A stretch of 37,868 nucleotides of DNA from Berkiella sp964594635 (lineage in GTDB: Bacteria; Pseudomonadota; Gammaproteobacteria; Berkiellales; Berkiellaceae): positions 1 through 37,868 of the forward strand of contig CAZQMV010000016.1 of NCBI GenBank assembly GCA_964594635.1. The letters are read 5' to 3'. The position numbers were made by a program, and so were the translations under genes. Shown here piece by piece: positions 16,624 through 23,513 of this stretch (position 1 is its first letter; each line of letters starts with the position of its first letter). The notes beneath the pieces are model-generated. The model was not told where the DNA came from. It searched no databases and saw nothing but the letters and a program-made list of their open reading frames with translations.

Positions 16624-16674
16624 AACCATTCCCTTCTCCCGCAAGCGGTAGAAGGGAATGGTTCGCGCAAGCGC
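16624..16674. repeat. Palindromic (REP-like) intergenic element, copy 2
   Basis: A perfect 14-bp stem AACCATTCCCTTCT (16624-16637) / AGAAGGGAATGGTT (16650-16663) encloses a small CCG-caag-CGG hairpin. It is followed by GCGC-aa-GCGC (16665-16674) and GCTCAC. It lies between the convergent bacteriocin-like gene and dnaQ and could slow polymerase from either side, but has no U-tract. It shares its layout with the element at 115-167. Confidence 0.55.
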
Positions 16675-16692
16675 TCACAAATACATGCCGAC

Positions 16693-17385
16693 CTAAAATA
16701 TCTCTTGTTTTAAAATGTCTCGCATAAACGTCATATGTGCTGCCACTTCATCTTCAGTAGGCATAACGACTGGCGTGTCCCATGTTTGCACATATTGGGT
16801 TGTTTCTGTGATTAAGTGCTGAGGTTTTTGCTGTTCAGCATTATCATCTAATACCAGTGCATTTTGACCACCGGTCATCACTAAATACAGATTGGCGAGA
16901 ATATCAGCATCGAGTAACGCACCATGCTTATCACGGTGTTGATTATCGACATTATAACGTTTACACAAGGCATCGAGGTTATTTCTTTGACCAGGATGCT
17001 TTTGTCTTGCAAAGGCTAAGGTATCAAATACGCTACAATGCGTGGTGAGGCTTTTCCAAACTTTATCTTTCAGTAATTTAAATTCGTGCTCAATAAAGCC
17101 CACATCGAAGGGAGCATTATGAATAATGAGCTCTGCGCCCTGAATAAAACGCTTAAAATCTTCTACAACCTCTTTAAAACGTGGCTTACCTTCTAAAAAG
17201 CTATCGGTGATCCCATGGACTTTCATCGCTCCCGGATCAACCACTCTGTCAGGTTGCAAATAGGTGTGAAACACTTTACCCGTTAAGCGTCGGTTCACCA
17301 TTTCCACGCAACCAATTTCGATAATGCGATGACCACCTGCTGGCGATAAACCCGTGGTTTCAGTATCTAAAACGACTTGTCTCAT
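16693..17385 (-). CDS. dnaQ: DNA polymerase III epsilon subunit (3'-5' proofreading exonuclease)
   Basis: The proofreading subunit of the replicative polymerase. It is a DEDDh exonuclease: D7 and E9 in LDTETTGL, D94 in IIHNAPFDVGF, and H154 with D159 in HGALLDAD. The 230-aa length is usual. The C-terminal extension beyond the exonuclease (about 175-230) would hold the contacts to the alpha subunit. The start codon overlaps the rnhA stop (ATGA, 4 bp). The order methyltransferase-rnhA-dnaQ is the conserved gammaproteobacterial arrangement. Confidence 0.95.
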   Translation of the reverse strand: MRQVVLDTETTGLSPAGGHRIIEIGCVEMVNRRLTGKVFHTYLQPDRVVDPGAMKVHGITDSFLEGKPRFKEVVEDFKRFIQGAELIIHNAPFDVGFIEHEFKLLKDKVWKSLTTHCSVFDTLAFARQKHPGQRNNLDALCKRYNVDNQHRDKHGALLDADILANLYLVMTGGQNALVLDDNAEQQKPQHLITETTQYVQTWDTPVVMPTEDEVAAHMTFMRDILKQEIF

Positions 17386-17846
17386 CGGTTCAATTCTCTT
17401 TTTTGGTTAAGCGCAATAATTGCTTCGCGTGCTAATTCATCAACCAAATCGTTTTCTGCATGACCGCTGTGCCCTTTAACCCAGTGCCATTCGACTTGAT
17501 GGCGCTTTACTTCAATATCCAGCGCTTCCCATAAATCTTGGTTTTTAACGGGTTTATTGCTCGCGGTACGCCAATTTTTTTTCTTCCAGCCTTCTAACCA
17601 CTCGGTGATCCCTTTTTTAACGTATTCTGAATCGGTGGTTAAGATCACATGACAACCCCGTTTAATGGCTCGCAAGCCCATAATGGCTGCCATTAATTCC
17701 ATGCGATTGTTTGTCGTTTCGGGTTCGGCTCCGCTTAAGGTTTTTTCGTGTTTACCTTGTCGTAATAAAACACCCCAACCGCCAGGGCCTGGATTACCGG
17801 AACAAGCACCATCGGTAAACATTTCTATTTTTTCAATTTGAGTCAT
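17382..17846 (-). CDS. rnhA: Ribonuclease HI
   Basis: Degrades the RNA strand of RNA:DNA hybrids. 154 aa, close to the E. coli enzyme (155). Catalytic residues are all present: D12 (FTDGACSGNPGPGG), E49 (NNRMELMA), D71 (TTDSEYV) and D135 (ENDLVDELA), with the flexible-loop H125 in WVKGHSGH. The basic protrusion (handle) KGITEWLEGWKKKNWRTA is also there. It overlaps dnaQ by 4 bp and lies 10 bp downstream of the methyltransferase gene. Confidence 0.96.
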   Translation of the reverse strand: MTQIEKIEMFTDGACSGNPGPGGWGVLLRQGKHEKTLSGAEPETTNNRMELMAAIMGLRAIKRGCHVILTTDSEYVKKGITEWLEGWKKKNWRTASNKPVKNQDLWEALDIEVKRHQVEWHWVKGHSGHAENDLVDELAREAIIALNQKRELNR

Positions 17847-17856
17847 TTTTTTTATT

Positions 17857-18600
17857 CTATCGATTGGTGGTCGTGGGTTTTGGCAAACCCTCTTGAGGTT
17901 GCCAAATTCTTTTTTCAGGTTTAAACCGCGCCCTTATCGGTGTGAGAGGGACAACGCGTTTAACCGCGACGAGTGTATAGGCCCCACCAAAAAATGGCCA
18001 GCAGTTTTGACCCCAACGCTCTAAAAATTCCAAACGACCTAACCATTTGGCATTCGATATCGGTGGACGAAAGTAAAAATTTCGCCCGCTGACAATTTGA
18101 AAATTAAGCAATTTGAGCCAGTCGCGCAACCTATTTGTAGTAAGCATTTTACCACTTCCAGGAATTTTACCCGTCATCTGTTTCCAGCCATGCCAAATGC
18201 CCCAAAGGCTAATGGGATTAAAACCGGTAATGACAACATGTCCTTCTGGGATCAAGACTCTGTGAGCCTCACGCAACACCTCATGCGGGTTAGAGGCATG
18301 CTCTAAGGTGTGCGGCAAGATAACAACATCCACGCTATCGGTGCGCAATGGAAGCGCTTCTACCTCGCTGGGTAAGGAGCTAAGCGGCGAATCTTTGGTG
18401 GCTGCTGGGTTAATCAAAATCCGGTGGGAAATTAAACTGGTTTCTACTAAAGACGTTAAACTAGAATCGCCGATAAAAACCAAGTGATAACCATATAATT
18501 TTGCGAGAACGTCTTCTAACTCTTCTTTTTCAGCTTCAATGATCTTAGCTGCAACACCTTCGGTGTACCATCGTTGTGCATATTCATTTTCTGCTACCAT
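17857..18600 (-). CDS. SAM-dependent methyltransferase (YafS-like)
   Basis: A 247-aa class I methyltransferase of the Methyltransf_11 type. Motif I is degenerate (LVFIGDSSLTS, where D/E-x-GxGxG is usual). The post-I and motif II region DSVDVVILPHTLEHASNPHEVLREAHRVL is well preserved, as is the GHVVITGFNPISLWG strand. E. coli has yafS in the same position between gloB and rnhA, so orthology is likely. The substrate is unknown. It is divergent from gloB with only 32 bp between start codons, and the two promoters must overlap. ACTTA...TAAGT is a small dyad in that gap. Confidence 0.82.
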   Translation of the reverse strand: MVAENEYAQRWYTEGVAAKIIEAEKEELEDVLAKLYGYHLVFIGDSSLTSLVETSLISHRILINPAATKDSPLSSLPSEVEALPLRTDSVDVVILPHTLEHASNPHEVLREAHRVLIPEGHVVITGFNPISLWGIWHGWKQMTGKIPGSGKMLTTNRLRDWLKLLNFQIVSGRNFYFRPPISNAKWLGRLEFLERWGQNCWPFFGGAYTLVAVKRVVPLTPIRARFKPEKRIWQPQEGLPKPTTTNR

Positions 18601-18632
18601 GCTATAGGATCTACTTATAAAAAGTAAGTTAT

Positions 18633-19406
18633 ATGAATACTATTGTTGCCATACCTGCCTTTAAAGATAATTACATTTGGGCTGTTCACAGTCTACACAA
18701 ACCCGCAATTGTTGTTGTCGATCCAGGAGATGCCTCTCCTGTACTTGCCTATCTGCAAGCTAAAAAACTTGATCTCGACGCTATCTTGATTACTCATCAT
18801 CACTTTGATCATTCAGGCGGTATACCAATCTTAAAAGATCATTTTCCAGAAGTGAAAGTCTATGGTCCCGCAAATGAAATCATTACAGGCGTTACCCACC
18901 TACTAAAAGAAGGTGACACGATTTCATTGGCTGATTTTGGATTGTCATTAAAAATACTGGATATTCCGGGTCATACTAAAGGTCATATCGCCTACTATAA
19001 CGATGATCTCTTATTTTGTGGCGACACGCTTTTTTCTTGTGGCTGCGGAAAATTATTTGAGGGAACACCCGCGCAAATGGTGAACTCGCTTCGTAAAATT
19101 CAACAGCTCTCACCTGCTACGCTCATGTACTGTGGACACGAATATACCAAAGCCAATATTCAGTTTGCCAAAATAGTTGATCCAACCAACCCAGATCTTG
19201 ATAAGCGATTAGCAGAGGTAGAAGAAGCCTTGACGAAATCCCGCCCCACATTACCCATTTCACTTGAAAGTGAATTTCTAACTAACCCCTTTTTGCGCGT
19301 GAATACAAAAGAAATCATTCGATCAGTACAAAAACATTGGAATTTAGAGGAAAATGATCCGGTAAAACTATTTTTCCACTTACGTGAATGGAAGAATCAT
19401 TTTTAA
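18633..19406 (+). CDS. gloB: Hydroxyacylglutathione hydrolase (glyoxalase II)
   Basis: Hydrolyses S-D-lactoylglutathione to D-lactate and glutathione, the second step of methylglyoxal detoxification. It is a metallo-beta-lactamase fold: THHHFDH (54-60) binds the metals, with further ligands in DIPGHTKGH, LLFCGDTLFSCGCGK and YCGHEYT. The C-terminal HAGH substrate domain (about 168-257) includes NPFLRVN. 257 aa is the family's size. It is flanked by a yafS-like methyltransferase and mltD, as in E. coli. Confidence 0.95.
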   Translation: MNTIVAIPAFKDNYIWAVHSLHKPAIVVVDPGDASPVLAYLQAKKLDLDAILITHHHFDHSGGIPILKDHFPEVKVYGPANEIITGVTHLLKEGDTISLADFGLSLKILDIPGHTKGHIAYYNDDLLFCGDTLFSCGCGKLFEGTPAQMVNSLRKIQQLSPATLMYCGHEYTKANIQFAKIVDPTNPDLDKRLAEVEEALTKSRPTLPISLESEFLTNPFLRVNTKEIIRSVQKHWNLEENDPVKLFFHLREWKNHF

Positions 19407-19608
19407 TTTTACAAGTTAATCAACTAAATCAATAGCTTGCATTTTGACTCTTTTTTCATTACTATAAGCATCGAACTAATTTAGTAGCTTAAATCGTTGA
19501 AGAGTAAAGTGTATACAACATTTTCTATCTCGGTTCATTTTGCATTCTCGGTACTTTTCACACATTGCGAAAAGTATACAACCGTCATTTTCGGTGTAAG
19601 GACTTTCC
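19407..19608 (+). promoter_or_regulatory. mltD upstream region with repeats and a hairpin
   Basis: There is no gene here. ACTTTTC (19553-19559) and GAAAAGT (19569-19575) form a hairpin. GTATACAAC occurs at about 19511 and again at about 19575, and CATTCTCGGT / CATTTTCGGT occur at about 19543 and 19586. A strong Shine-Dalgarno, AAGGA (19598-19602), serves mltD. The repeats suggest a regulated leader, but I recognise no known element. Confidence 0.3.
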
Positions 19609-21000
19609 ATGCAAAAAACGGGCAATCAAATAATGCCTTTCTGTAAAACCTTGCTGTGCGTGATATTAACCATGCATATAGGTATGGCACAGGCTTTTGC
19701 ACAATTTAGTGCAGCCAAAAATTATAAATCCACGCAATTTGCAGAGACGACGTCTACAGAGATCTGGGGCCGCGTGCGCGATCAGTTTCATTTGAATGCA
19801 CCCACCTCTATGCCTTCTATGCAAAAACAAATTCGCAAGCTCACGCGCTCGCAAGACTATGTAAATGAATTAGCACAAAATGCTTCACCCTATTTATATT
19901 TTATTTTAGAAGAAGTGGAAAAACGTGGCATGCCAAGCGAAATCGCTTTGCTACCCATGATTGAAAGTACATTCAATCCTCATGCTGCAAGCCACATGGG
20001 TGCCGCAGGTTTGTGGCAATTAATGCCCTCACTCGGTCGCTTGCATGGTCTGAAGCAAAATGCTTGGTATGACGGCCGCAAAGATATTTACGAATCCACC
20101 AAAGTCGCTTTGGATCATTTAGAATATTTGCATAAACGTTTTAACGGCAATTGGCTCTTAGCACTCGCTGCTTATAACTCTGGCGAAACCAAAGTCATGA
20201 CAGCCATTAAAATCAATCGTATGCAAAGCAAAAGCACCGATTTTTGGTCACTCAAGCTTCCTAAAGAAACGACCGAGTTCGTGCCCAAATTATTGGCTTT
20301 GGCAGCATTGATTAAATCACCCAAACAATATGGTGTGTCACTTCCTTCTATTCCTAATCAACAAGTGTTCACACGAATTAACACCGGGCGTGCCATGGAT
20401 ATTGCACATGCAGCCAAACTGATTGATGTTTCTGAGACTCAATTACGAAAATTGAATCCTGGGCTTCATAAGCGCTCTATGAATCCTAATGGCCCCTTTA
20501 ACTTAGTGGTACCCGTAAAAGGTGCAAAACAATTTACCGCTCAGAAAACACAGGCTGTAGCAACTAAAACGGTGGCCGCTGTTGCATCTGCCTCAAGCAC
20601 ACCGGTGACTACCGCTAAAAAAGCAGCACCTATTGTGTCAAAGCCTGTGGCAACAACCTTTTCAGCAGTTCGTTATCAAATTAAAAAAGGCGATAACATA
20701 GAGAAAATTGCGAAGCGCTTCAAAACGACACCAAAAGCCATTCAGCAACTTAATGGCTTGCCCAATGATGTGGTTGTTATCGGTAAAAGTTTACAGATCC
20801 CAAGCACAGCGGTTTCAACCCAAAAAGTGAATACTGCTACTCAATCGCCAAAAATACATATCGTGAAAAAAGGTGAATCTCTACCTTTGATCAGCGATAA
20901 ACACCACATGAAATTAAAAGATTTATTGGCTTATAACAATCTGCGCTCTAGCGGTACTGTTATCCAGCCAGGACAACGCCTCAAAATCAGCGCCGAATAG
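19609..21000 (+). CDS. mltD: Membrane-bound lytic murein transglycosylase D-like, with two LysM domains
   Basis: Cleaves peptidoglycan glycan strands with formation of 1,6-anhydro-muramic acid. The signal peptide covers about residues 1-31 (hydrophobic core CKTLLCVILTMHIGMA, cleavage near AFA/QFS). It has no lipobox, unlike E. coli MltD. The SLT domain is at about 90-215, with catalytic E119 in PMIESTFNPHA, then GAAGLWQLMPSLGR and LALAAYNSGE. An Ala/Thr/Lys-rich linker (about 310-350) leads to two LysM domains, about 353-399 (YQIKKGDNIEKIAKRFK) and 415-461 (HIVKKGESLPLISDKH). The 463 aa is close to E. coli MltD (452). Linked to gloB as in E. coli. Confidence 0.92.
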   Translation: MQKTGNQIMPFCKTLLCVILTMHIGMAQAFAQFSAAKNYKSTQFAETTSTEIWGRVRDQFHLNAPTSMPSMQKQIRKLTRSQDYVNELAQNASPYLYFILEEVEKRGMPSEIALLPMIESTFNPHAASHMGAAGLWQLMPSLGRLHGLKQNAWYDGRKDIYESTKVALDHLEYLHKRFNGNWLLALAAYNSGETKVMTAIKINRMQSKSTDFWSLKLPKETTEFVPKLLALAALIKSPKQYGVSLPSIPNQQVFTRINTGRAMDIAHAAKLIDVSETQLRKLNPGLHKRSMNPNGPFNLVVPVKGAKQFTAQKTQAVATKTVAAVASASSTPVTTAKKAAPIVSKPVATTFSAVRYQIKKGDNIEKIAKRFKTTPKAIQQLNGLPNDVVVIGKSLQIPSTAVSTQKVNTATQSPKIHIVKKGESLPLISDKHHMKLKDLLAYNNLRSSGTVIQPGQRLKISAE

Positions 21001-21050
21001 ATCTATCGCTAGGGATAACTGTCAATTCATACAATCACATGAACTAAGTT

Positions 21051-21072
21051 GGCTTGCTTATATAAGCAAGCC
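21051..21072 (+). terminator. Palindromic hairpin after mltD, probable terminator
   Basis: GGCTTGCTT-atat-AAGCAAGCC is a perfect 9-bp stem with a 4-nt loop (the whole 22 bp is a perfect palindrome), followed by CTTCTAAACT. The 3' run is only partly T-rich. Its position 50 bp after the mltD stop and before the next gene supports a terminator. Confidence 0.5.
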
Positions 21073-21104
21073 CTTCTAAACTAGAAATGGGAGAAATCTC
21101 ATAT

Positions 21105-21833
21105 ATGACACCTGAAACCGATCTCTATCAACTCTATACCCAAAAACTGGACTTAAAGCACAGACTCAAGCTATTTGCTAAAGAACGTGGCATAGAGCTC
21201 ACCATTGCGATTGTGGGCTTATTTATCGGTATTGCGACCGTGTTTGTCAGTAACAAGGTGGGATTACATCAGGAAATTCTGCAAGCCAGCAGAATGACGG
21301 ATAGCTATTTTAATGGGGTCGCCGATCTCTTTGCTCGCGGGATGGATGAAAACCAACGCATTAACCTCATCATCATTGCGCGTACCGAAGCGATCATTGA
21401 AGATCTCAATCAAATCAATAAACCAGATAAACTGGCAAGTATTGTCACTTTCGTTTCACATTTAAAACCTAAATTGTTCTACCGAGATGATGAAAGTGAA
21501 ACCAAGCGCGATAAATTTATCTATTTAAGTGATATAAATTTATCAGGCAGCTATCTGCGAAATATAACCTTAGAAAAAGCCTATCTTGTGAATACCGACC
21601 TTAGCGGCTGCGAGTTACAAAGATCCAATCTAAAAGGGGCTAATTTAAAAAGAGCGAATTTAGAAAAAGCAGCTCTTGATCAGGTGAATTTCACCAATGC
21701 CGATTTACGCAGTGCCAACCTTTACAAAGCTCACATTAATGGTGCCATCTTTACCAATGCTAACCTTGATAACGCCATCTGGATCAATGGTGACAGGTGC
21801 AAGAAAGGGTCAATAGGCACCTGCAATTATTAA
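21105..21833 (+). CDS. Membrane-anchored pentapeptide-repeat protein
   Basis: A 242-aa protein from ATG 21105, which has GGGAGA (21089-21094) at a suitable distance. The upstream in-frame ATG at 21087 overlaps that Shine-Dalgarno and is less likely. It has a charged N-terminus, one transmembrane helix at about 29-49 (GIELTIAIVGLFIGIATVFVS), a helical linker, and at about 141-226 tandem A(D/N)LxX pentapeptides (SGCELQRSNLKGANLKRANL and so on), which fold as a right-handed quadrilateral beta-helix. Such repeats mediate protein contacts; the function here is unknown. It may sit in the inner membrane with the beta-helix on either side. It converges with the Fic gene. Confidence 0.8.
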   Translation: MTPETDLYQLYTQKLDLKHRLKLFAKERGIELTIAIVGLFIGIATVFVSNKVGLHQEILQASRMTDSYFNGVADLFARGMDENQRINLIIIARTEAIIEDLNQINKPDKLASIVTFVSHLKPKLFYRDDESETKRDKFIYLSDINLSGSYLRNITLEKAYLVNTDLSGCELQRSNLKGANLKRANLEKAALDQVNFTNADLRSANLYKAHINGAIFTNANLDNAIWINGDRCKKGSIGTCNY

Positions 21834-21842
21834 ACTTAGTGG

Positions 21843-23333
21843 TTAAATATTCGCTCCAACTACCAGTGACTCAGCCTCTCTCTTGGCGACTTTGTGCAGT
21901 TCTTTGAAAGTGCTCTTTAATGAGTCTTTAGCAAAGGAAGTATGGCCAGTCAGTAACTTTTTATGATCTTGTTTAATTTCATTAAAGCGATCAACAAACC
22001 ATCGCTCTGCTTTAGAAGCTCGATCAAGTTTTTGACTTACACCAGACAATTGTTCCTGCACTTCTTCAATTTGCCGCCTCAGTGTTGTCTTATCTGCTTG
22101 TGGTTGATTGCTCTGATCTCTAAGCGCAGTTAATTGATTTTCCATTGTTGCTTTATCATTTTTTAATGTATCAACTTCCTGTTGTAAAGTTTTAATGTTA
22201 TCTTTAATTGCATTAAGCCTGTCACCATAAAGTTTTTGAATAACTGATAAAACTGCATTTTGGTTAATTACCACATCGATGTTATTAACTTTTGAAGATT
22301 TTGAAGTAAGAAAACTCATTCGACTAGGCCTATGAACTGGCGCATTTGACTGTAAATGAATTTCACCTGATATCACTTTTTGAAATAATTGATTGAGTTG
22401 CTCAAGTGATTGCAAAGGTTGAGAGCTGATCCCTGTAATGATCGCTTTTTCAATTGCCACTGGGTCTTGTAGTTGAGTCGATGTCAGTGATTGGATCTTA
22501 TCAGTAGCTGCCGTTGTTTTATATTCTTTAAAGAGTGCTTGACCTTTCTTAATTTCATTTACAATCTCAGCATTCGAAAACATATCAATTCGATTTGGAT
22601 TTTCATAAATGCAAGGTGGCAAACCATTTTGCATCAGTAATTTATTCGTTAAAATGAGCATTGTTCTACAATTGCCGTCATAAAATGGATGAAGCCTTTC
22701 AATTTGCGAAATACAACTTGCTATAGCAAGTAACTTTTCATCGTCCGTCTTTGCTTTTTTTATGTTTTGATTAAATTCTGTGATATAGGTTTCAACAAAT
22801 TCCTCTGCATTACCCTTAACTAACAGTTTTCCACCTTTCTCATTAATTAAATTGCAATAAATTTGTGCATTTTGTTGTGCAGAAAGCGTTCTATCAACAA
22901 CAAAATCTTGAGTAAATCCCTTATCGTCTATAGAAACCAATATTAACGGCGGGAGGTTGGGGTCATTATCAAGTACCTTTTGAAACAATTCTGCTGCACC
23001 TTCTACTGATACATTGCCAAGCAACGCGTCCGATTCTTGGCTTACCAAGCCAAAATCCCCTTGGGTTGTGCGATATTCAGTCTCATCAACAACGCCAGCA
23101 ACAGCTTGTTGACCTTTTCCCTTTCCAACACAGTAATCATGTATATTCTTTAATTCAGCTACAGATAAAGGAGCAGTCAAGGTTGTTAGCATTCTATCCC
23201 AAGAACCTTGCATCGCTGCATAATACCCTTGCTCAGCCCCGGCACCACTGTCAAAAGCCCATTTCCCTTCATGCTGCCTATAACCATCAATAAAAAAGCG
23301 CCAGTTTTCAGAAGCGGGGTAGTCATTAAGCAT
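21843..23333 (-). CDS. Fic-domain protein with C-terminal coiled coil, candidate effector
   Basis: 496 aa from ATG 23333. Fic enzymes transfer AMP (sometimes phosphocholine or other moieties) to target proteins. The active-site motif is HPFYDGNCRT (215-224) against the canonical HPFx(D/E)GNGRxxR. The catalytic His, the Asp, the first Gly-Asn and the first Arg are kept; the second Gly is Cys and the last Arg is missing (Leu in its place). A TEYRTTQGDFGL segment (85-96) could be the substrate flap. Residues about 363-445 form a strong coiled coil. A eukaryote-facing effector is plausible from the coiled coil and neighbours, but no secretion signal can be proven. A better Shine-Dalgarno serves an upstream in-frame ATG at 23369, from which an amber codon at 23337-23339 cuts this frame. 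It is divergent from a PP2C-like gene. Confidence 0.8.
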   Translation of the reverse strand: MLNDYPASENWRFFIDGYRQHEGKWAFDSGAGAEQGYYAAMQGSWDRMLTTLTAPLSVAELKNIHDYCVGKGKGQQAVAGVVDETEYRTTQGDFGLVSQESDALLGNVSVEGAAELFQKVLDNDPNLPPLILVSIDDKGFTQDFVVDRTLSAQQNAQIYCNLINEKGGKLLVKGNAEEFVETYITEFNQNIKKAKTDDEKLLAIASCISQIERLHPFYDGNCRTMLILTNKLLMQNGLPPCIYENPNRIDMFSNAEIVNEIKKGQALFKEYKTTAATDKIQSLTSTQLQDPVAIEKAIITGISSQPLQSLEQLNQLFQKVISGEIHLQSNAPVHRPSRMSFLTSKSSKVNNIDVVINQNAVLSVIQKLYGDRLNAIKDNIKTLQQEVDTLKNDKATMENQLTALRDQSNQPQADKTTLRRQIEEVQEQLSGVSQKLDRASKAERWFVDRFNEIKQDHKKLLTGHTSFAKDSLKSTFKELHKVAKREAESLVVGANI

Positions 23334-23336
23334 CTT

Positions 23337-23369
23337 CTACGCATTTTTCTTAGCATTGGTAACAGTCAT
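23337..23369 (-). other. 10-codon upstream ORF ending in amber, in frame with the Fic gene
   Basis: On the minus strand ATG 23369 is preceded by AGGA (23378-23381) with 8-nt spacing, the best initiation signal in the gap. It reads MTVTNAKKNA and then TAG (23337-23339). One codon later the Fic ATG (23333) follows in the same frame. Either the Fic gene has suffered a nonsense mutation near its 5' end (CAG to TAG would be one step) and now depends on reinitiation at 23333, or this is a leader peptide coupled to it. Confidence 0.5.
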
Positions 23370-23513
23370 GGCTTTATTCCTACATTCTCCCTCTCTGTAA
23401 AATGGGACAATTCAAAATGTAAAAAGTTGCATTGCATAACGTGTAAATACATTATTTTCATTTATCATTTATGCTATTCTAACGACTTAATTTCTATATT
23501 TAGTGAGACTAAA

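Noticed and set aside
16371..16670. 99-codon minus-strand open frame across the bacteriocin-like gene
   Set aside because: Its sequence is low-quality, Cys/His-rich and unlike a protein, while the plus-strand peptide has a recognisable leader, Shine-Dalgarno and promoter.
23487..23510. PmrA-box-like CTTAATTT...ATATTT upstream of the PP2C-like gene
   Set aside because: PmrA controls many Legionella effectors through paired cTTAATatT repeats, but the second half here is too degenerate and the region too AT-rich to be convincing.
23208..23513. Upstream extension of the PP2C-like reading frame, starting at 23208
   Set aside because: It overlaps the 5' part of the Fic gene on the other strand, has no Shine-Dalgarno or domain similarity, and ATG 23514 has a good ribosome binding site.
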